Below, one piece after another: positions 53,622 through 63,500 of a DNA stretch of 64,000 nt. The position numbers were made by a program, and so were the translations under genes. Below the pieces are notes generated by a model that saw only the letters and a list, made by a program, of their open reading frames with translations, did not search any database and was not told the DNA's origin. Position 1 is the stretch's first letter. Each line of letters begins with the position of its first letter. Source of the DNA: Nitrospirillum viridazoti (lineage in GTDB: Bacteria; Pseudomonadota; Alphaproteobacteria; Azospirillales; Azospirillaceae); the NCBI RefSeq assembly GCF_007827975.1, contig NZ_VITT01000012.1. The stretch is one strand, 5' to 3'.

Positions 53622-56021
53622 TTACTCATATCGCAGGGCGTTGGCCGCGGGCGCCCGGGTCACGCGGATGACGTGGATGGCCACGGTGGCCAGCGCCGCG
53701 GCCAGGGCGGCGGCCCCGGCGGCCAGGTAGGTGCCCGGCCCCTGATCCACCCGCACGGTGAATTGCCCCAGCCAGCGGTGCAGTCCCCACCAGGCCAAGG
53801 GCCACGCCACCAGGTTGGCCAGCAGCACCGGCCGCGCGAACTGCCACACCATCAGCCAGGCGATGTCGCGCGCCCGGGCCCCCACGACCCGGCGGATGCC
53901 GATCTCCTTGGTCCGCCGCGCCGCCGCCAGCGCCGTCAGGCCGAACAGGCCCAGATTGGCCAGCACGATGGCCAGCGCGCTGAAGATGGCGAAGACCTTG
54001 GCCTGGCGCTCCTCCGTCCGGTACTGGGCTTCCAGCCGGTCGTCGGCGAAGCCGCGCGGCGCGCGGCGCGCCTCGGGGTACAACCGATCCACCAGGGCGT
54101 TGACGGCGGCCAGGGGCGGACGGGGGTCGCCGGCGGCCAAGCGGACGGTCAGGAAGCCGCCGGTAGCGCCGATGGAGAACATCAGCGCCTCGTCCGCGTC
54201 GCGGGCGGTGCGGAAGCGGACATTGCCCAGCACGCCCGCAACCTCGACCGGATGATCCTCCTCATCAGTGTAGCGGTCGCCCACGGCGTCCGTGGGGTGG
54301 GCATACCCCAGGCGCTTGGCCGCCGCCTCGGTCAGCCAGACATAGCGCAGCCCCCCGTCCGCCGCCGGGCGCCAGCCGGGCGGCAGGGCTACGCCCGCCT
54401 TGAGGTCCAGGCCATAGGTCGCGATAAAGTCCGGATCCGCCGAGAACTCCGGCATGAAGGCCTTGCCCGGCGTGGCGCCATGGGTGTCGCCGGGCACCGT
54501 GAGCTGGGTCATGAACTGGCTGATGTCGGCGGGGACGAGGCTACTGAAGGCCGCGCCCTGGATGCCGGGCAGCTTCGCCAACTCCGTCTTCATGGTGGCC
54601 GCGCGCTGGGCGTCGTGGGGCAGCTGGCTGACGACGTACAGGTTTTCCGGCAGGAAGCCCAAGGCGGCGGTGCGGGCATGCGCCACTTGGCGCAGCACCG
54701 TCACCGTGGCGATGATCAGGGTGATGGAGATGGCGAACTGCGCCACCACCAGCACCGCGCGCAGGCGGCCGGCAGCCGGCGCCGGGCCACCCTTCAGCAC
54801 CACCGCCGGGCGGTAACCGGAAAGCACCAGGGCGGGATAAAGCCCGCCCAGCACCCCCACCACCAGGGGCGTGGCCAGGACCAGGGCAAGGAAACCACCG
54901 TCGCGCAGCAAGGAAAAGCCGAGCGGCCGGCCCACCAGCGCCTGGAAGGGGGGCAGCAGCACCTCCACCACCGCCAGGGCGGCCAGGGTGCCGGCGATGG
55001 CCAGCGCCACGGACTCACCCGTGAACAAAGCCACCAGCTGCCAGCGCCGGGCGCCGGCCAGCTTGCGGATGCCGACCTCGCGCGCCCGGTGGATGGCCTG
55101 GGCCGTGGCCAAGTTGGTGTAGTTGGCGATGGCCACGCCCAGGATCAGCAGGGCCGCCGCCGACAGAAGGCCCACGGTGCCGACGTCGCCGCCCGGCTTG
55201 GACTGGTTGAAGGTCTTGATATGCAGATGGATAGAAGGCACCGGGTCCAGGCGCAGGGTCATGAAGCCTTGGCGCACGTCATCCGGCAATTGGCTCAGGA
55301 CGGCGCGGCGCCGCACGAAATCCGGCAGCCGCGCGGCCACCGCCCCGGCGGAGGCACCCGGGCGCAGCCGGACGTAGACGGCGGTTTCCCCGATGTGGCT
55401 CCACTGCTCCGCGGCCATATGGGCCCAGTTCTTGTCCCCACGGCCACTGTCGGCGGCGATGCCGGTGAACTTCAGATGGGTTTCGGCCAGCGGCTTCAGC
55501 ACGCCGGTGACGGTCAGCATCTGGCCGCCCGCCACCCGGACGGTGCGGCCCATGGGATCGGCATCCCCGAACAGGGTGCGGGCCAGATCCGGCGTCACCA
55601 CCAGCCCGTCGGGCCGAGCCAGCGCCGTGGCCGTGTCGCCGCGCGCCAGGGGATAATCCAGCACCCGCAGCAGGTTGGCGTCCGCCCACAGCAGCGGCGT
55701 GGTCAGGACGCGATCCCCGTCCTCAAGGTCGACATCCTCCTCCGAGGCGCGGGTGACCGCCTCCACCTCCGGGAAATCCTGCGCCAGCGGCTCCGCCAGC
55801 AGAGGCGTGGTGGCGCCCAGCACCACCTCGTTGCCACCCACCGACAGCCGGGTTCCCACCCGGTACAACCGGTCCACGCCCGTGAACCCCCTGTCCACCG
55901 TCAATTCCCCCGCCACATACAGGCTGACCATCAGGAAGCCGGCGATGCCCGCCGTCAGCCCGAACAGGTTCAGCAGGGTGATCAGCGCGTGGCGGCGAAA
56001 AATGGACGGCAAGACGATCAT
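53622..56021 (-). CDS. FtsX/MacB-like ABC permease, first of a tandem pair
   Basis: 799 residues, clearly paralogous to the next gene: the N-terminal LFGLTAGIAGFLMVSLYVAGELTVDRGFTGVDRLYRVG, the middle NYTNLATAQAIHRAREVGIRKLAGARRWQLVALFTGESVAL and the end LGLFGLTALAAARRTKEIGIRRVVGARARDIAWLMVWQF align throughout. The two probably form a heterodimer. No ATP-binding gene is found on either side. Promoter region 56022-56204 contains a -24/-12 element and two palindromes, which suggest sigma-54 control. Confidence 0.88.
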   Translation of the reverse strand: MIVLPSIFRRHALITLLNLFGLTAGIAGFLMVSLYVAGELTVDRGFTGVDRLYRVGTRLSVGGNEVVLGATTPLLAEPLAQDFPEVEAVTRASEEDVDLEDGDRVLTTPLLWADANLLRVLDYPLARGDTATALARPDGLVVTPDLARTLFGDADPMGRTVRVAGGQMLTVTGVLKPLAETHLKFTGIAADSGRGDKNWAHMAAEQWSHIGETAVYVRLRPGASAGAVAARLPDFVRRRAVLSQLPDDVRQGFMTLRLDPVPSIHLHIKTFNQSKPGGDVGTVGLLSAAALLILGVAIANYTNLATAQAIHRAREVGIRKLAGARRWQLVALFTGESVALAIAGTLAALAVVEVLLPPFQALVGRPLGFSLLRDGGFLALVLATPLVVGVLGGLYPALVLSGYRPAVVLKGGPAPAAGRLRAVLVVAQFAISITLIIATVTVLRQVAHARTAALGFLPENLYVVSQLPHDAQRAATMKTELAKLPGIQGAAFSSLVPADISQFMTQLTVPGDTHGATPGKAFMPEFSADPDFIATYGLDLKAGVALPPGWRPAADGGLRYVWLTEAAAKRLGYAHPTDAVGDRYTDEEDHPVEVAGVLGNVRFRTARDADEALMFSIGATGGFLTVRLAAGDPRPPLAAVNALVDRLYPEARRAPRGFADDRLEAQYRTEERQAKVFAIFSALAIVLANLGLFGLTALAAARRTKEIGIRRVVGARARDIAWLMVWQFARPVLLANLVAWPLAWWGLHRWLGQFTVRVDQGPGTYLAAGAAALAAALATVAIHVIRVTRAPAANALRYE

Positions 56022-56062
56022 TCAGCGGTTTCCCCCGGCTGCGGAATGAGGCCATTGCCTTA

Positions 56063-56078
56063 AGCAAAAGGCGGGCCG
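56063..56078 (-). promoter_or_regulatory. Candidate sigma-54 promoter of the permease pair
   Basis: On the minus strand CGGCCCGCCTTTTGCT matches the -24/-12 consensus TGGCACG-N4-TTGCW at all but two specified positions, with GG and GC exactly ten bases apart. Transcription would start about 30 bases before the ATG at 56021. Confidence 0.6.
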
Positions 56079-56121
56079 CGCTTAAGTCCTTGCTTTTGCT
56101 GAAGACGACAGGGGAAAGCCC

Positions 56122-56154
56122 TGTCCGTTGGCGCACAGTGTCCGGTAACGGACA
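56122..56154 (-). promoter_or_regulatory. Two tandem palindromic activator sites
   Basis: TGTCCGGTAACGGACA (56139-56154) is a perfect TGTCCG-N4-CGGACA palindrome. TGTCCGTTGGCGCACA (56122-56137) is a one-mismatch copy, one base away. They lie 45-75 bases upstream of the sigma-54-like element, as expected for enhancer-binding protein sites. Confidence 0.62.
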
Positions 56155-56204
56155 ATCGACGCGCACGCCCGCCTATCAAAGGGCGCCGCCGACATCACGC
56201 TTCT

Positions 56205-57245
56205 TCACGCCTGCCGCACGGAGCCGCGTTCCACCAGGGTGAAGTCCAGCACTACATCACGCGGCGGCTTGGCTGCTCCCTCGGCCGCTGGGCGGCCCAG
56301 CGCCTCGACCAGCAGGTCGATGGCGCGGATAGCCATGTCCTTTATGGGTTGGCGTACGGTGGTCAGCGCCGGCCACACCCGCGTGGCGACCAGCGTGTCG
56401 TCAAAGCCGGTAACGGCGAGGTCACGGGGCGGCACCAACCCCCGCCGGTGCGCGGCCCATAAGGCCGCGGCGGCCATGTCGTCATTGGCGGCCATGATGG
56501 CATCCGGCGGCTGTGGGAGGTCCAGCAGGGTGTCGGCGGCGACCAGCCCGGTTTCAAAGCTAAAAAGCCCTTCCGCGCACAGCTCCGGCCGGAAAGGGAT
56601 GCCGTGCGCCGCCAGCGCGGCCTTGTACCCGTCCAGCCGGGCCACGCTGTCGGAATGGCCGCCCGGGCCGGTGATGATGGCGATGCGGCGATAGCCCCGC
56701 GTGACCAGCAAGTCGGCGACCGCCCGCCCCGCCGCATGGTTGTCGATGCGTACCGTCGCCATGTCGGGCAAGGGACCGGCCGTGGCGATGGCCGCCGCCG
56801 GCACGCCGAGGGTGCGCAGCGCCGGCGTCCCGGTCAGCAATTCGGCAAAGGGGGGGATGAACAGCAAGGCGTCTGCGCCCGACCGTACCAGGGACAGCGC
56901 CACCGCCCTGTCGGGCGTGGCGGCACTGGCGCGGCGCACCATCAGCTGCAGCCCCTTCTCCGCCGCCGCGGCCGACACCTCGCCATGCGCCAGGCTGAGG
57001 AACATGCTTTCGATATCGAGGTAGATCAGCCCGATGCGCGCCGGGGCCGCCCCCACCAGGTGGCGGGCCGCCTGGCTGGGCACGTAGCCCATTTCCTCAA
57101 TGATGGCGCGGACTCGCGCGCGGGTGGATTCCCCCACCTTGCCAGTGCGGTTGACGACGTTGGACACGGTCATGGCGGACACGCCGGCGCGCTGAGCCAC
57201 GTCCTGGATGGTCACCCTGTCCCGCTGCTGCCGCGACCGCCGCAT
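56205..57245 (-). CDS. LacI-family transcriptional regulator
   Basis: 346 residues. The helix-turn-helix and hinge are at the N-terminus: VTIQDVAQRAGVSAMTVSNVVNRTGKVGESTRARVRAIIEEMGYVPSQAARHL (about 11-65). The periplasmic-binding-protein-like effector domain follows, with IGLIYLDIES, DNHAAGRAVADLLVTRGYRRIAIITG and PDAIMAANDDMAAAALWAAHRRGLVPPRDLAVTGFDD. The effector is probably a sugar, but no sugar gene is adjacent to identify it. Confidence 0.92.
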   Translation of the reverse strand: MRRSRQQRDRVTIQDVAQRAGVSAMTVSNVVNRTGKVGESTRARVRAIIEEMGYVPSQAARHLVGAAPARIGLIYLDIESMFLSLAHGEVSAAAAEKGLQLMVRRASAATPDRAVALSLVRSGADALLFIPPFAELLTGTPALRTLGVPAAAIATAGPLPDMATVRIDNHAAGRAVADLLVTRGYRRIAIITGPGGHSDSVARLDGYKAALAAHGIPFRPELCAEGLFSFETGLVAADTLLDLPQPPDAIMAANDDMAAAALWAAHRRGLVPPRDLAVTGFDDTLVATRVWPALTTVRQPIKDMAIRAIDLLVEALGRPAAEGAAKPPRDVVLDFTLVERGSVRQA

Positions 57246-57409
57246 CCGTCCGCCGATCCGTCATCCCGATCGCCGGCGAAGCGACGGCGCCCGCCGGGGC
57301 GGCGGGACGCCGATATTCCCTTGCCCGGGGAGGGCGACGCAAGCGCCTTACCCCTGGCAAACGGTGCCCCTGCCCTTCATTTCATGGCCATCGTCAGCGC
57401 TGTTTCACG

Positions 57410-57883
57410 TCACGCCCTGTCGATCCGCGCGGCATAGCAGCCATATTTGGCGTAATGGGCGTGGATGTAGGCCACATCCGGCCGGTCCAGCAGGCGGCGG
57501 ATGAGGGGGATAGCCTCCGCACCGTCCATCAGGTCGGCCGTCACGATCATATGGCCCGCGTCAAAGCATCGTAGCGACAGGATGCGCCGTTCCAAGGCCG
57601 GCGGCAGGGTGTCCACCGTCCGGCACGCTTCACCCACGCCCTCGCGCACATAGATCGCATGGGCGGAGCGATAGGGGGTGAAGGCGGGTTGATGCTGATG
57701 GTTCACCAGCACCACCCGCTCCCCCAGGCGGGCATCCTCCAGGCTGACACGGCAGGGGAAGGCGCCCGGGGCGTCCACCACCTCGCGGCGGGCGCCGGCG
57801 GCCAGCAAGCCGGCCTCATCCAGGGCAAACAAGGGGGCGAAGGGGGCCGGATCGAGGCCGGTGACGGTGAAGGACAGGGTCAT
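57410..57883 (-). CDS. DUF1203 family protein
   Basis: 157 residues, small soluble protein. The family pattern is seen in FTVTGLDPAPFAPLFALDEAGLLAAGARREVVDAPGAFPCRVSLEDARLGERVVLVNHQHQPAFTPYRSAHAIYVRE. The C-terminus has YIHAHYAKYGCYAARI. The function of DUF1203 is unknown. It may be co-transcribed with the small membrane protein gene upstream. Confidence 0.8.
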   Translation of the reverse strand: MTLSFTVTGLDPAPFAPLFALDEAGLLAAGARREVVDAPGAFPCRVSLEDARLGERVVLVNHQHQPAFTPYRSAHAIYVREGVGEACRTVDTLPPALERRILSLRCFDAGHMIVTADLMDGAEAIPLIRRLLDRPDVAYIHAHYAKYGCYAARIDRA

Positions 57884-57969
57884 GATGGCAACCGATGGTC
57901 AGGTGGTCGATGTCCCACCCTGCCCCGCGCCGACGCGGCGGCCATCCCGTTTCCTGCGGTCGAAAATAC

Positions 57970-58206
57970 TCAGTCGCCGTAGGCATCCGGGCCGAAAGAG
58001 GACGGGCCGGGCTTCGCCACCTGCGTCGGTGGCATCTCATCCGCGTCCGGCACCACCCGCACCAGGGTGCAGCGGTGGCCCTGGCTGTCCAGCGCCACCG
58101 GCATCGCCGGGCGCAGCATCAGCAAGAGGATGAAGGCGAGCAGGAGCAGCCCCAGCAGCGCGCGTGACAACGCGCTGCCGGCGCCACCGGAAGGGTGGCC
58201 GGTCAT
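57970..58206 (-). CDS. Small membrane protein, unrecognised
   Basis: 78 residues. One hydrophobic helix (ALSRALLGLLLLAFILLLMLRPAMPVAL) is followed by a short polar tail with a single Cys (QGHRCTLVRVVPDADEMPP). The coding potential is plausible from codon use, and no other frame competes. No family recognised. Confidence 0.5.
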   Translation of the reverse strand: MTGHPSGGAGSALSRALLGLLLLAFILLLMLRPAMPVALDSQGHRCTLVRVVPDADEMPPTQVAKPGPSSFGPDAYGD

Positions 58207-58386
58207 GATGGTGTCCTTTATGGTTTCAAGGGCCGCCGGCGATGCGGAGCCCCGGGCGGAGGAGCGTCCGTTCAGGCAATCGCTCCGTCACAGGCGAAGT
58301 ATCGGTCACCGAACCCTTGGCAACAATGTGTATTGCGCGCAGTGTGCCTTCGCCGATGACGAAGGGTGACCCGCGAAGGGGCTTCC

Positions 58387-59325
58387 ATGCAATTCGACTT
58401 GACCGACCTGGCCCTGTTCCGCGACGTGGTGGAGGCGGGCAGCATCACCTGGGGGGCCGAACGGGCGCACCTGGCCCTGGCAGCGGCCAGCACGCGCATC
58501 CGTAACATGGAGGTGTCGCTGGGCGCCACTCTGCTGGACCGGGGACGGCACGGGGTGACACCCACCCCCGCCGGGCGCGCCCTGCTGGCCCATGCCCGCG
58601 CCATCCTGGAGCAGACGGAGCGCCTGCGTGAGGATTTGAGCGTCTACGCCGGCGGGGCGGCCGGCAACGTCCGTATCCTGTCCAACACCAACGCGCTGAC
58701 GGAATTCCTGCCCGAGCTGCTGAGCAGCTTCCTGAACGCCCACCCCCTGGTGTCGGTGGATGTGGAGGAACGGCTGAGCGATGAGATCGTGGCCGCCATC
58801 GCCGACGGCACCGGCGACATCGGCATCGTCGCCGGCACGGTGGAGACGGGCGCGCTGGAAACCTACCCGTTCCGCCAGGACCGCTTCGTCCTGGTGGCCG
58901 CCCCCGCCCACCCGCTGGGCGGGCGTGAGACGGTGACCTTCGCCGAGGTGATGGACCACGACCTCGTGGGCCTGGACCGCGCGGCGGCGCTGCAGCGCTT
59001 CCTGTCTGACCGGGCCGCCCGCGCCGGCCGGCGCCTGCGCCTGCGCGTACAGCTGCGCAGCTTCGACGGCATCTGCCGCCTGGTGGAGGGCAACGTCGGC
59101 ATCGGCATCGTGCCGGAGACGACGGCGCGCCGTGCCGCCCGGACCATGGACATCCGCTGCATCGCCCTGACCGACAGCTGGGCGGTACGCGACCTGAAGG
59201 TCTGCACCCGCAGCCGGGCCCGCCTGCCCCGCTTCGCCAAATTGCTGGCCAACCATCTGCTGAGCACACCCTCCCTAGGGCCGCTTCACGACGGGGGCAT
59301 GGAACCACCGGCGGCGGCCCCATAG
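58387..59325 (+). CDS. LysR-family transcriptional regulator
   Basis: 312 residues from ATG 58387 (GAAGGGG upstream). The winged helix is LTDLALFRDVVEAGSITWGAERAHLALAAASTRIRNMEVSLGATLLDRGRHGVTPTPAGRALL (about 4-67). The substrate-binding domain begins about residue 90 (GNVRILSNTNALTEFLPELLSSFLNAHPLVSVDVEERLSDEIVAAIADGTGDIGIV). The adjacent genes are not obvious targets. No T-N11-A site was picked in the upstream gap. Confidence 0.9.
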   Translation: MQFDLTDLALFRDVVEAGSITWGAERAHLALAAASTRIRNMEVSLGATLLDRGRHGVTPTPAGRALLAHARAILEQTERLREDLSVYAGGAAGNVRILSNTNALTEFLPELLSSFLNAHPLVSVDVEERLSDEIVAAIADGTGDIGIVAGTVETGALETYPFRQDRFVLVAAPAHPLGGRETVTFAEVMDHDLVGLDRAAALQRFLSDRAARAGRRLRLRVQLRSFDGICRLVEGNVGIGIVPETTARRAARTMDIRCIALTDSWAVRDLKVCTRSRARLPRFAKLLANHLLSTPSLGPLHDGGMEPPAAAP

Positions 59326-59409
59326 CGCCGACGGGCGCTTTTCCCGTACACTTTCCCGCTCATGACGACGGGCCGGCATAACGGCCCCCAAGCCCCGAGG
59401 AAGTCCCCC

Positions 59410-60240
59410 ATGCGTCTGCGGCCCTTGCTTCGCCTGGCCGTCCTGGCCAGCGCCACCGTATTGAGCCTGCCCACCCTGGGCGCCGAGGAAGCCAAGCCCG
59501 ATCCCGTCCTGGCACAGATGGTGGCCTCACCCGCGCGGTCACCCCAGTTCCAGGCGCGCGACGCCGCCCGCCATCCCTTGCAGGAACTGGCCTTCTTCGG
59601 CCTGGCGCCCAACCAGACGGTGGTCGAGATCTCACCCAGCGGCGGTTATTGGACGGAGATTCTGGCGCCCTACCTGCATGACCGGGGCACCTACTACGCC
59701 GCCGCCAACCCCCGGGGCACGGACAGCGCCTACGCCAACCGCGAGAACGCCGCCTTCGACGCCAAGCTGGCCGCCGACCCGGCGCGCTACGGCAAGGTCA
59801 AGGTGACGGAGTTCGGCCGGGGGCACTTCGACATCGCCCCCGCCGGCAGTGCCGACCTGATCGTCACCTTCCGGAACCTGCACAACTGGATGGGCGGCGG
59901 TTACGCGGACGAGGCCATGGCCGCCTTCTACCGTGCGCTGAAGCCCGGCGGCATCCTGGGCATCGAGGATCACCGCGCCAGCGATGCCCAGCCGCAAGAT
60001 CCGAAAGCAACCAGCGGTTACGTAAGGCAGGATTACGCCATCGCGCTGGCCAAGAAGGCCGGCTTCGAGCTGGTGGGCAGTTCCGAGATCAACGCCAACC
60101 CCAAGGACAGCAAGGATTGGCCGGAAGGCGTATGGACCCTGCCCCCGACCTTAGCGCTTAAGGATAGGGACCGGGACCGTTATCTGGCTGTGGGCGAAGC
60201 CGATAATTTCGTGCTGAAATTCCGGAAGCCTCCGCAATAA
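59410..60240 (+). CDS. Exported class I methyltransferase-like protein (COG4798 type)
   Basis: 276 residues from ATG 59410, chosen since it starts a signal peptide (LRPLLRLAVLASATVLSLPTLGAEE) and GAGGAAG lies upstream. The mature part has a methyltransferase fold: motif I is changed to VVEISPSGGYWTEILAPYL, then DLIVTFRNLHNW and FYRALKPGGILGIEDHRA. Export to the periplasm, where S-adenosylmethionine is not expected, is odd and known for this group; the actual role is unknown. A hairpin terminator follows. Confidence 0.8.
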   Translation: MRLRPLLRLAVLASATVLSLPTLGAEEAKPDPVLAQMVASPARSPQFQARDAARHPLQELAFFGLAPNQTVVEISPSGGYWTEILAPYLHDRGTYYAAANPRGTDSAYANRENAAFDAKLAADPARYGKVKVTEFGRGHFDIAPAGSADLIVTFRNLHNWMGGGYADEAMAAFYRALKPGGILGIEDHRASDAQPQDPKATSGYVRQDYAIALAKKAGFELVGSSEINANPKDSKDWPEGVWTLPPTLALKDRDRDRYLAVGEADNFVLKFRKPPQ

Positions 60241-60280
60241 GCTGATTAGTTTATACAATATTCAAACAACAAACGAGTCT

Positions 60281-60317
60281 CGCGCCGCGCCGCCCCGGTT
60301 GCGGCGCGTTTTCGTTT
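60281..60317 (+). terminator. Terminator after the methyltransferase-like gene
   Basis: CGCGCCGC and GCGGCGCG form a perfect 8-bp stem, followed by TTTTCGTTT. Confidence 0.75.
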
Positions 60318-60376
60318 CCATGGGGCCGAGGGATGCGGCGATCAGCCACGGCATAGGCCTTAGGTAATAACATTAC

Positions 60377-60416
60377 CATTTTTGATACCTTGGCATTTCT
60401 GCCATTATCAAAAATG
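60377..60416 (+). promoter_or_regulatory. Large nested palindrome upstream of the receptor gene
   Basis: CATTTTTGATA (60377-60387) pairs with TATCAAAAATG (60406-60416), and inside them TGGCA (60391) pairs with TGCCA (60404). It could be a double operator or an RNA hairpin in the leader of the downstream gene. Confidence 0.5.
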
Positions 60417-60591
60417 TGACAAAATTCGCACACTTACTGGTTGATACCGACTGTTACAAAATCCGCCGTTTACTCAATCGCACTTCTGCAAAAGAAATTG
60501 GTCGCAATCCTGCCCCGATATGGGCGCGGGGCTGGCTGGGCGCCGTCGGCACCGGCCAACGATCAAGACAGAAGAGAGATTGAGGAGAGGC

Positions 60592-63500
60592 ATGAGGGAG
60601 ATTTCCGTCACCGCCCGCCGCAAGGTGTGGCGCCATGGCATCGCTGCGGGCGCCCTGATGGCGCTGGCCGCGACCACCGCCCAGGCCCAGCAGAAGCAGC
60701 AGGCCGCCGCCGATGATTCCCTCGAGGAAATCGTCGTCACCGGTTCGCGCATCGCGCGCCCCAACCTGACCCAGCCCACCCCCGTCCAGGTCATCAATGC
60801 CGAGGCCATCCAGGCCACCGGCCTGACCTCGACCGTCGACGTGCTGAGCCAGCTGCCGCAGACCCAGAACGACATGGGTCCGTCGACCAACGCCCGCTTC
60901 ATCAACGGCGCCGGCGTGAACTTCGCCAACCTGCGCGGCCTGGGTGAGTACCGCACCCTGACCCTGGTGGACGGCAAGCGCCACGTCGGTTCGCTGTCCG
61001 GCCGTAACGGTTCCGGCGGCACCTCGCTGGTCGACCTGAACAGCATCCCGCCGGCGCTGATCGAACGCATCGAAGTGGTGACGGGCGGTACGTCGGCCGT
61101 GTACGGCGCCGACGCCGTCGCCGGTGTGGTGAACGTCATCACCAAGAAGAACTACGAAGGCGCCGAAGCCACCATCCAGTACAACTGGTCGGATGGGGAC
61201 GGCTACCAGTCCACCGATGTCAGCGCCATCGTCGGCCACAACTTCGACGGCGGCCGCGGCAACATCACCCTGGCGGTCGACTACAACCACGACCTGGGCC
61301 TGTATGGCAAGGACCGCCCCGAGGCGCTGTACAACTACACCCTGGTGGCCAACCCAGCCAGCAAGAGCGCCAGCGACGGCATCCCCGACCGCATCACCAT
61401 CTCCCCGACCCTGTCGTCGGTGCTGGCGGCCAGCGGCGCCCCCGTCATCCGCACCTGGCTGGACGCGGCGCACCCGCAGTACAGCTACACCTTCAAGCCC
61501 GACGGCTCGGGCATCGTCCCGTTCAACCGCGGCACGCTGATCAACGGCATCCCCGCCGGCAACAAGACCAGCGCCGGTGACGCCAACTCGATCGGTGGGG
61601 ACGGCTACAACCCGTCCAAGTACCTGACCCTGCGCACCCCCAACATCCGCGAAGTGGCCGACACCCTGGTCAACTATCGCCTGGCGCAGGACCTGGGGCC
61701 CATCGACACGCTGAACTTCTTCGCCGACCTGAAGTATTCCGACAGCCGCGGCACCAGCCGGTCCACGCCGTTCACCAACGGCACGGGCACCCCGGGCACC
61801 GGCACCAATGGCCAGTTGGGCTCCGGCGCCCTGACCATCCAGGCCGACAATGCCTACCTGCCGTCCGACCTGAAGGCGCTGCTGGCGACCGACAAGGTGT
61901 CCAGCTTCACCATCACCCGCGTGAACGACGATTGGTATGGCCCGCGCGAGTACGCCTATGAGTATGAGGTGATGCGCGGCGTGTTCGGCCTGAACGGTGA
62001 CCTCACCAACGGCTGGCACTACGAGGCCTATTACGACTACGGCCGCAACCGTACCAGCTTCGTGAACACCGACAAGGTCGTCAGCCTGTTCAATCAGCAG
62101 CTGGACGCCGTGAACGTGGGCGGCAAGATCGTCTGCCGCGACGCCACCGCCCAGGCCAACGGTTGCGTCCCTATCAACCCGTTCGTGGTCGGCCCGCTGA
62201 GCGCCGCGCAGAAGGCCTACGCCTACACCTACACCAAGGAAATGGCGACGCTGCAGCAGCACGACGCCGCTTTCAACCTGAACGGCGACCTGTTCAAGTT
62301 CCCGGCGTTGTTCAGCGGCACCGTGGCCCCGGTCAGCTTCGCCGCCGGCGTCGAGTACCGCAAGGAAGAGTCGGTGGACAAGACCGACTTCCTGCAGAAC
62401 CAGCCCACCGGCACCATCTACGGCAACCAGAACGGTTCCGTGTCGGGCAGCTACGACACCACCGAAGTGTACGGTGAGCTGAGCGTCCCCGTCCTGCGCG
62501 ACCTGCCGTTCGCCAAGGCCGTGGATCTGGACCTGGCCTATCGTTACTCCGACTACTCGCTGGCCGGTCCCGCCAGCACCTGGAACATCCAGGCCGGCTG
62601 GGCCGTCAACGACGACGTGAAGCTGCGCGGCGGTATCGCCCGCGCGGTGCGCGCGCCCAACATCGATGACCTGTTCACCCCGGCCGGCGATAACTTCCTG
62701 GGCGTCAGCGATCCCTGCTCGGTCGAAAACATCGGTGCCAACGCCACCCGCGCCGCTAACTGCGCCAAGGTGGTCCCGGCCGGCTACAAGTCCAGCGACT
62801 TCGGCAACCCGTCCACCCGTACGGGCGGCAACATCAACCTGAAGCCGGAAATCGGCCGCACCCTGACGGCCGGCGCCGTGTTCACGCCGACCTTCATCCC
62901 GGGCCTGAACGTCACCGCCGACTACTGGCTGGTGAAGATCACCCAGGGCCAGGCGGCGCTGACCTCCAACTCCATCCTGACCAACTGCTATGATCTGAGC
63001 GCCGCCGCCCAGTGCGGCCTGATCACCCGCCGTGCGGACGGTTCCATCGCCACCATCTATGGCAACACCGTCAACATCGGTAAGGAAGTGGTGCGCGGTC
63101 TGGACTTCCAGGTCGACTACGCCTTCGAACTGGACAAGGTGGGCCTGCAGAACATGGGCGGCCTGAACCTGGGCTTCACCGGCACCTGGGTTCCGGAAAG
63201 CATCATCATCCAGGACCCGGCCCACGCCGAGAACAAGCTGTACCGCGCCGGCACTGTCGGTTATCCGCATCTGAAGGGCCGCTTCACCGGCACCTGGGAT
63301 TGGAACAACCTGACGGTCACCTGGTCCAGCCGCTTCATCGGCGAGTCCGAGACCTTCCCGAACTCCACTGCTGAAATCGCTGATTTCAACAAGATCCCGA
63401 CCTACTGGTACCACGACATCTCCGCCCGCTACCGCTGGAAGAACGTCACGGTGTTCGGCGGTATCAACAACCTGGCGGACAAGATGCCCCCGGCCGTGCC

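Larger units (their letters stand above)
60241..60591. other. Intergenic region with terminator and palindromes before the large receptor
   Basis: This 351-base gap holds a terminator (60281-60317), a 15-base inverted repeat GGTAAT-AAC-ATTACC (60363-60377) and directly after it a large nested palindrome (60377-60416). The AT-rich stretch 60360-60440 probably holds the receptor promoter. No gene was seen. Confidence 0.5.
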
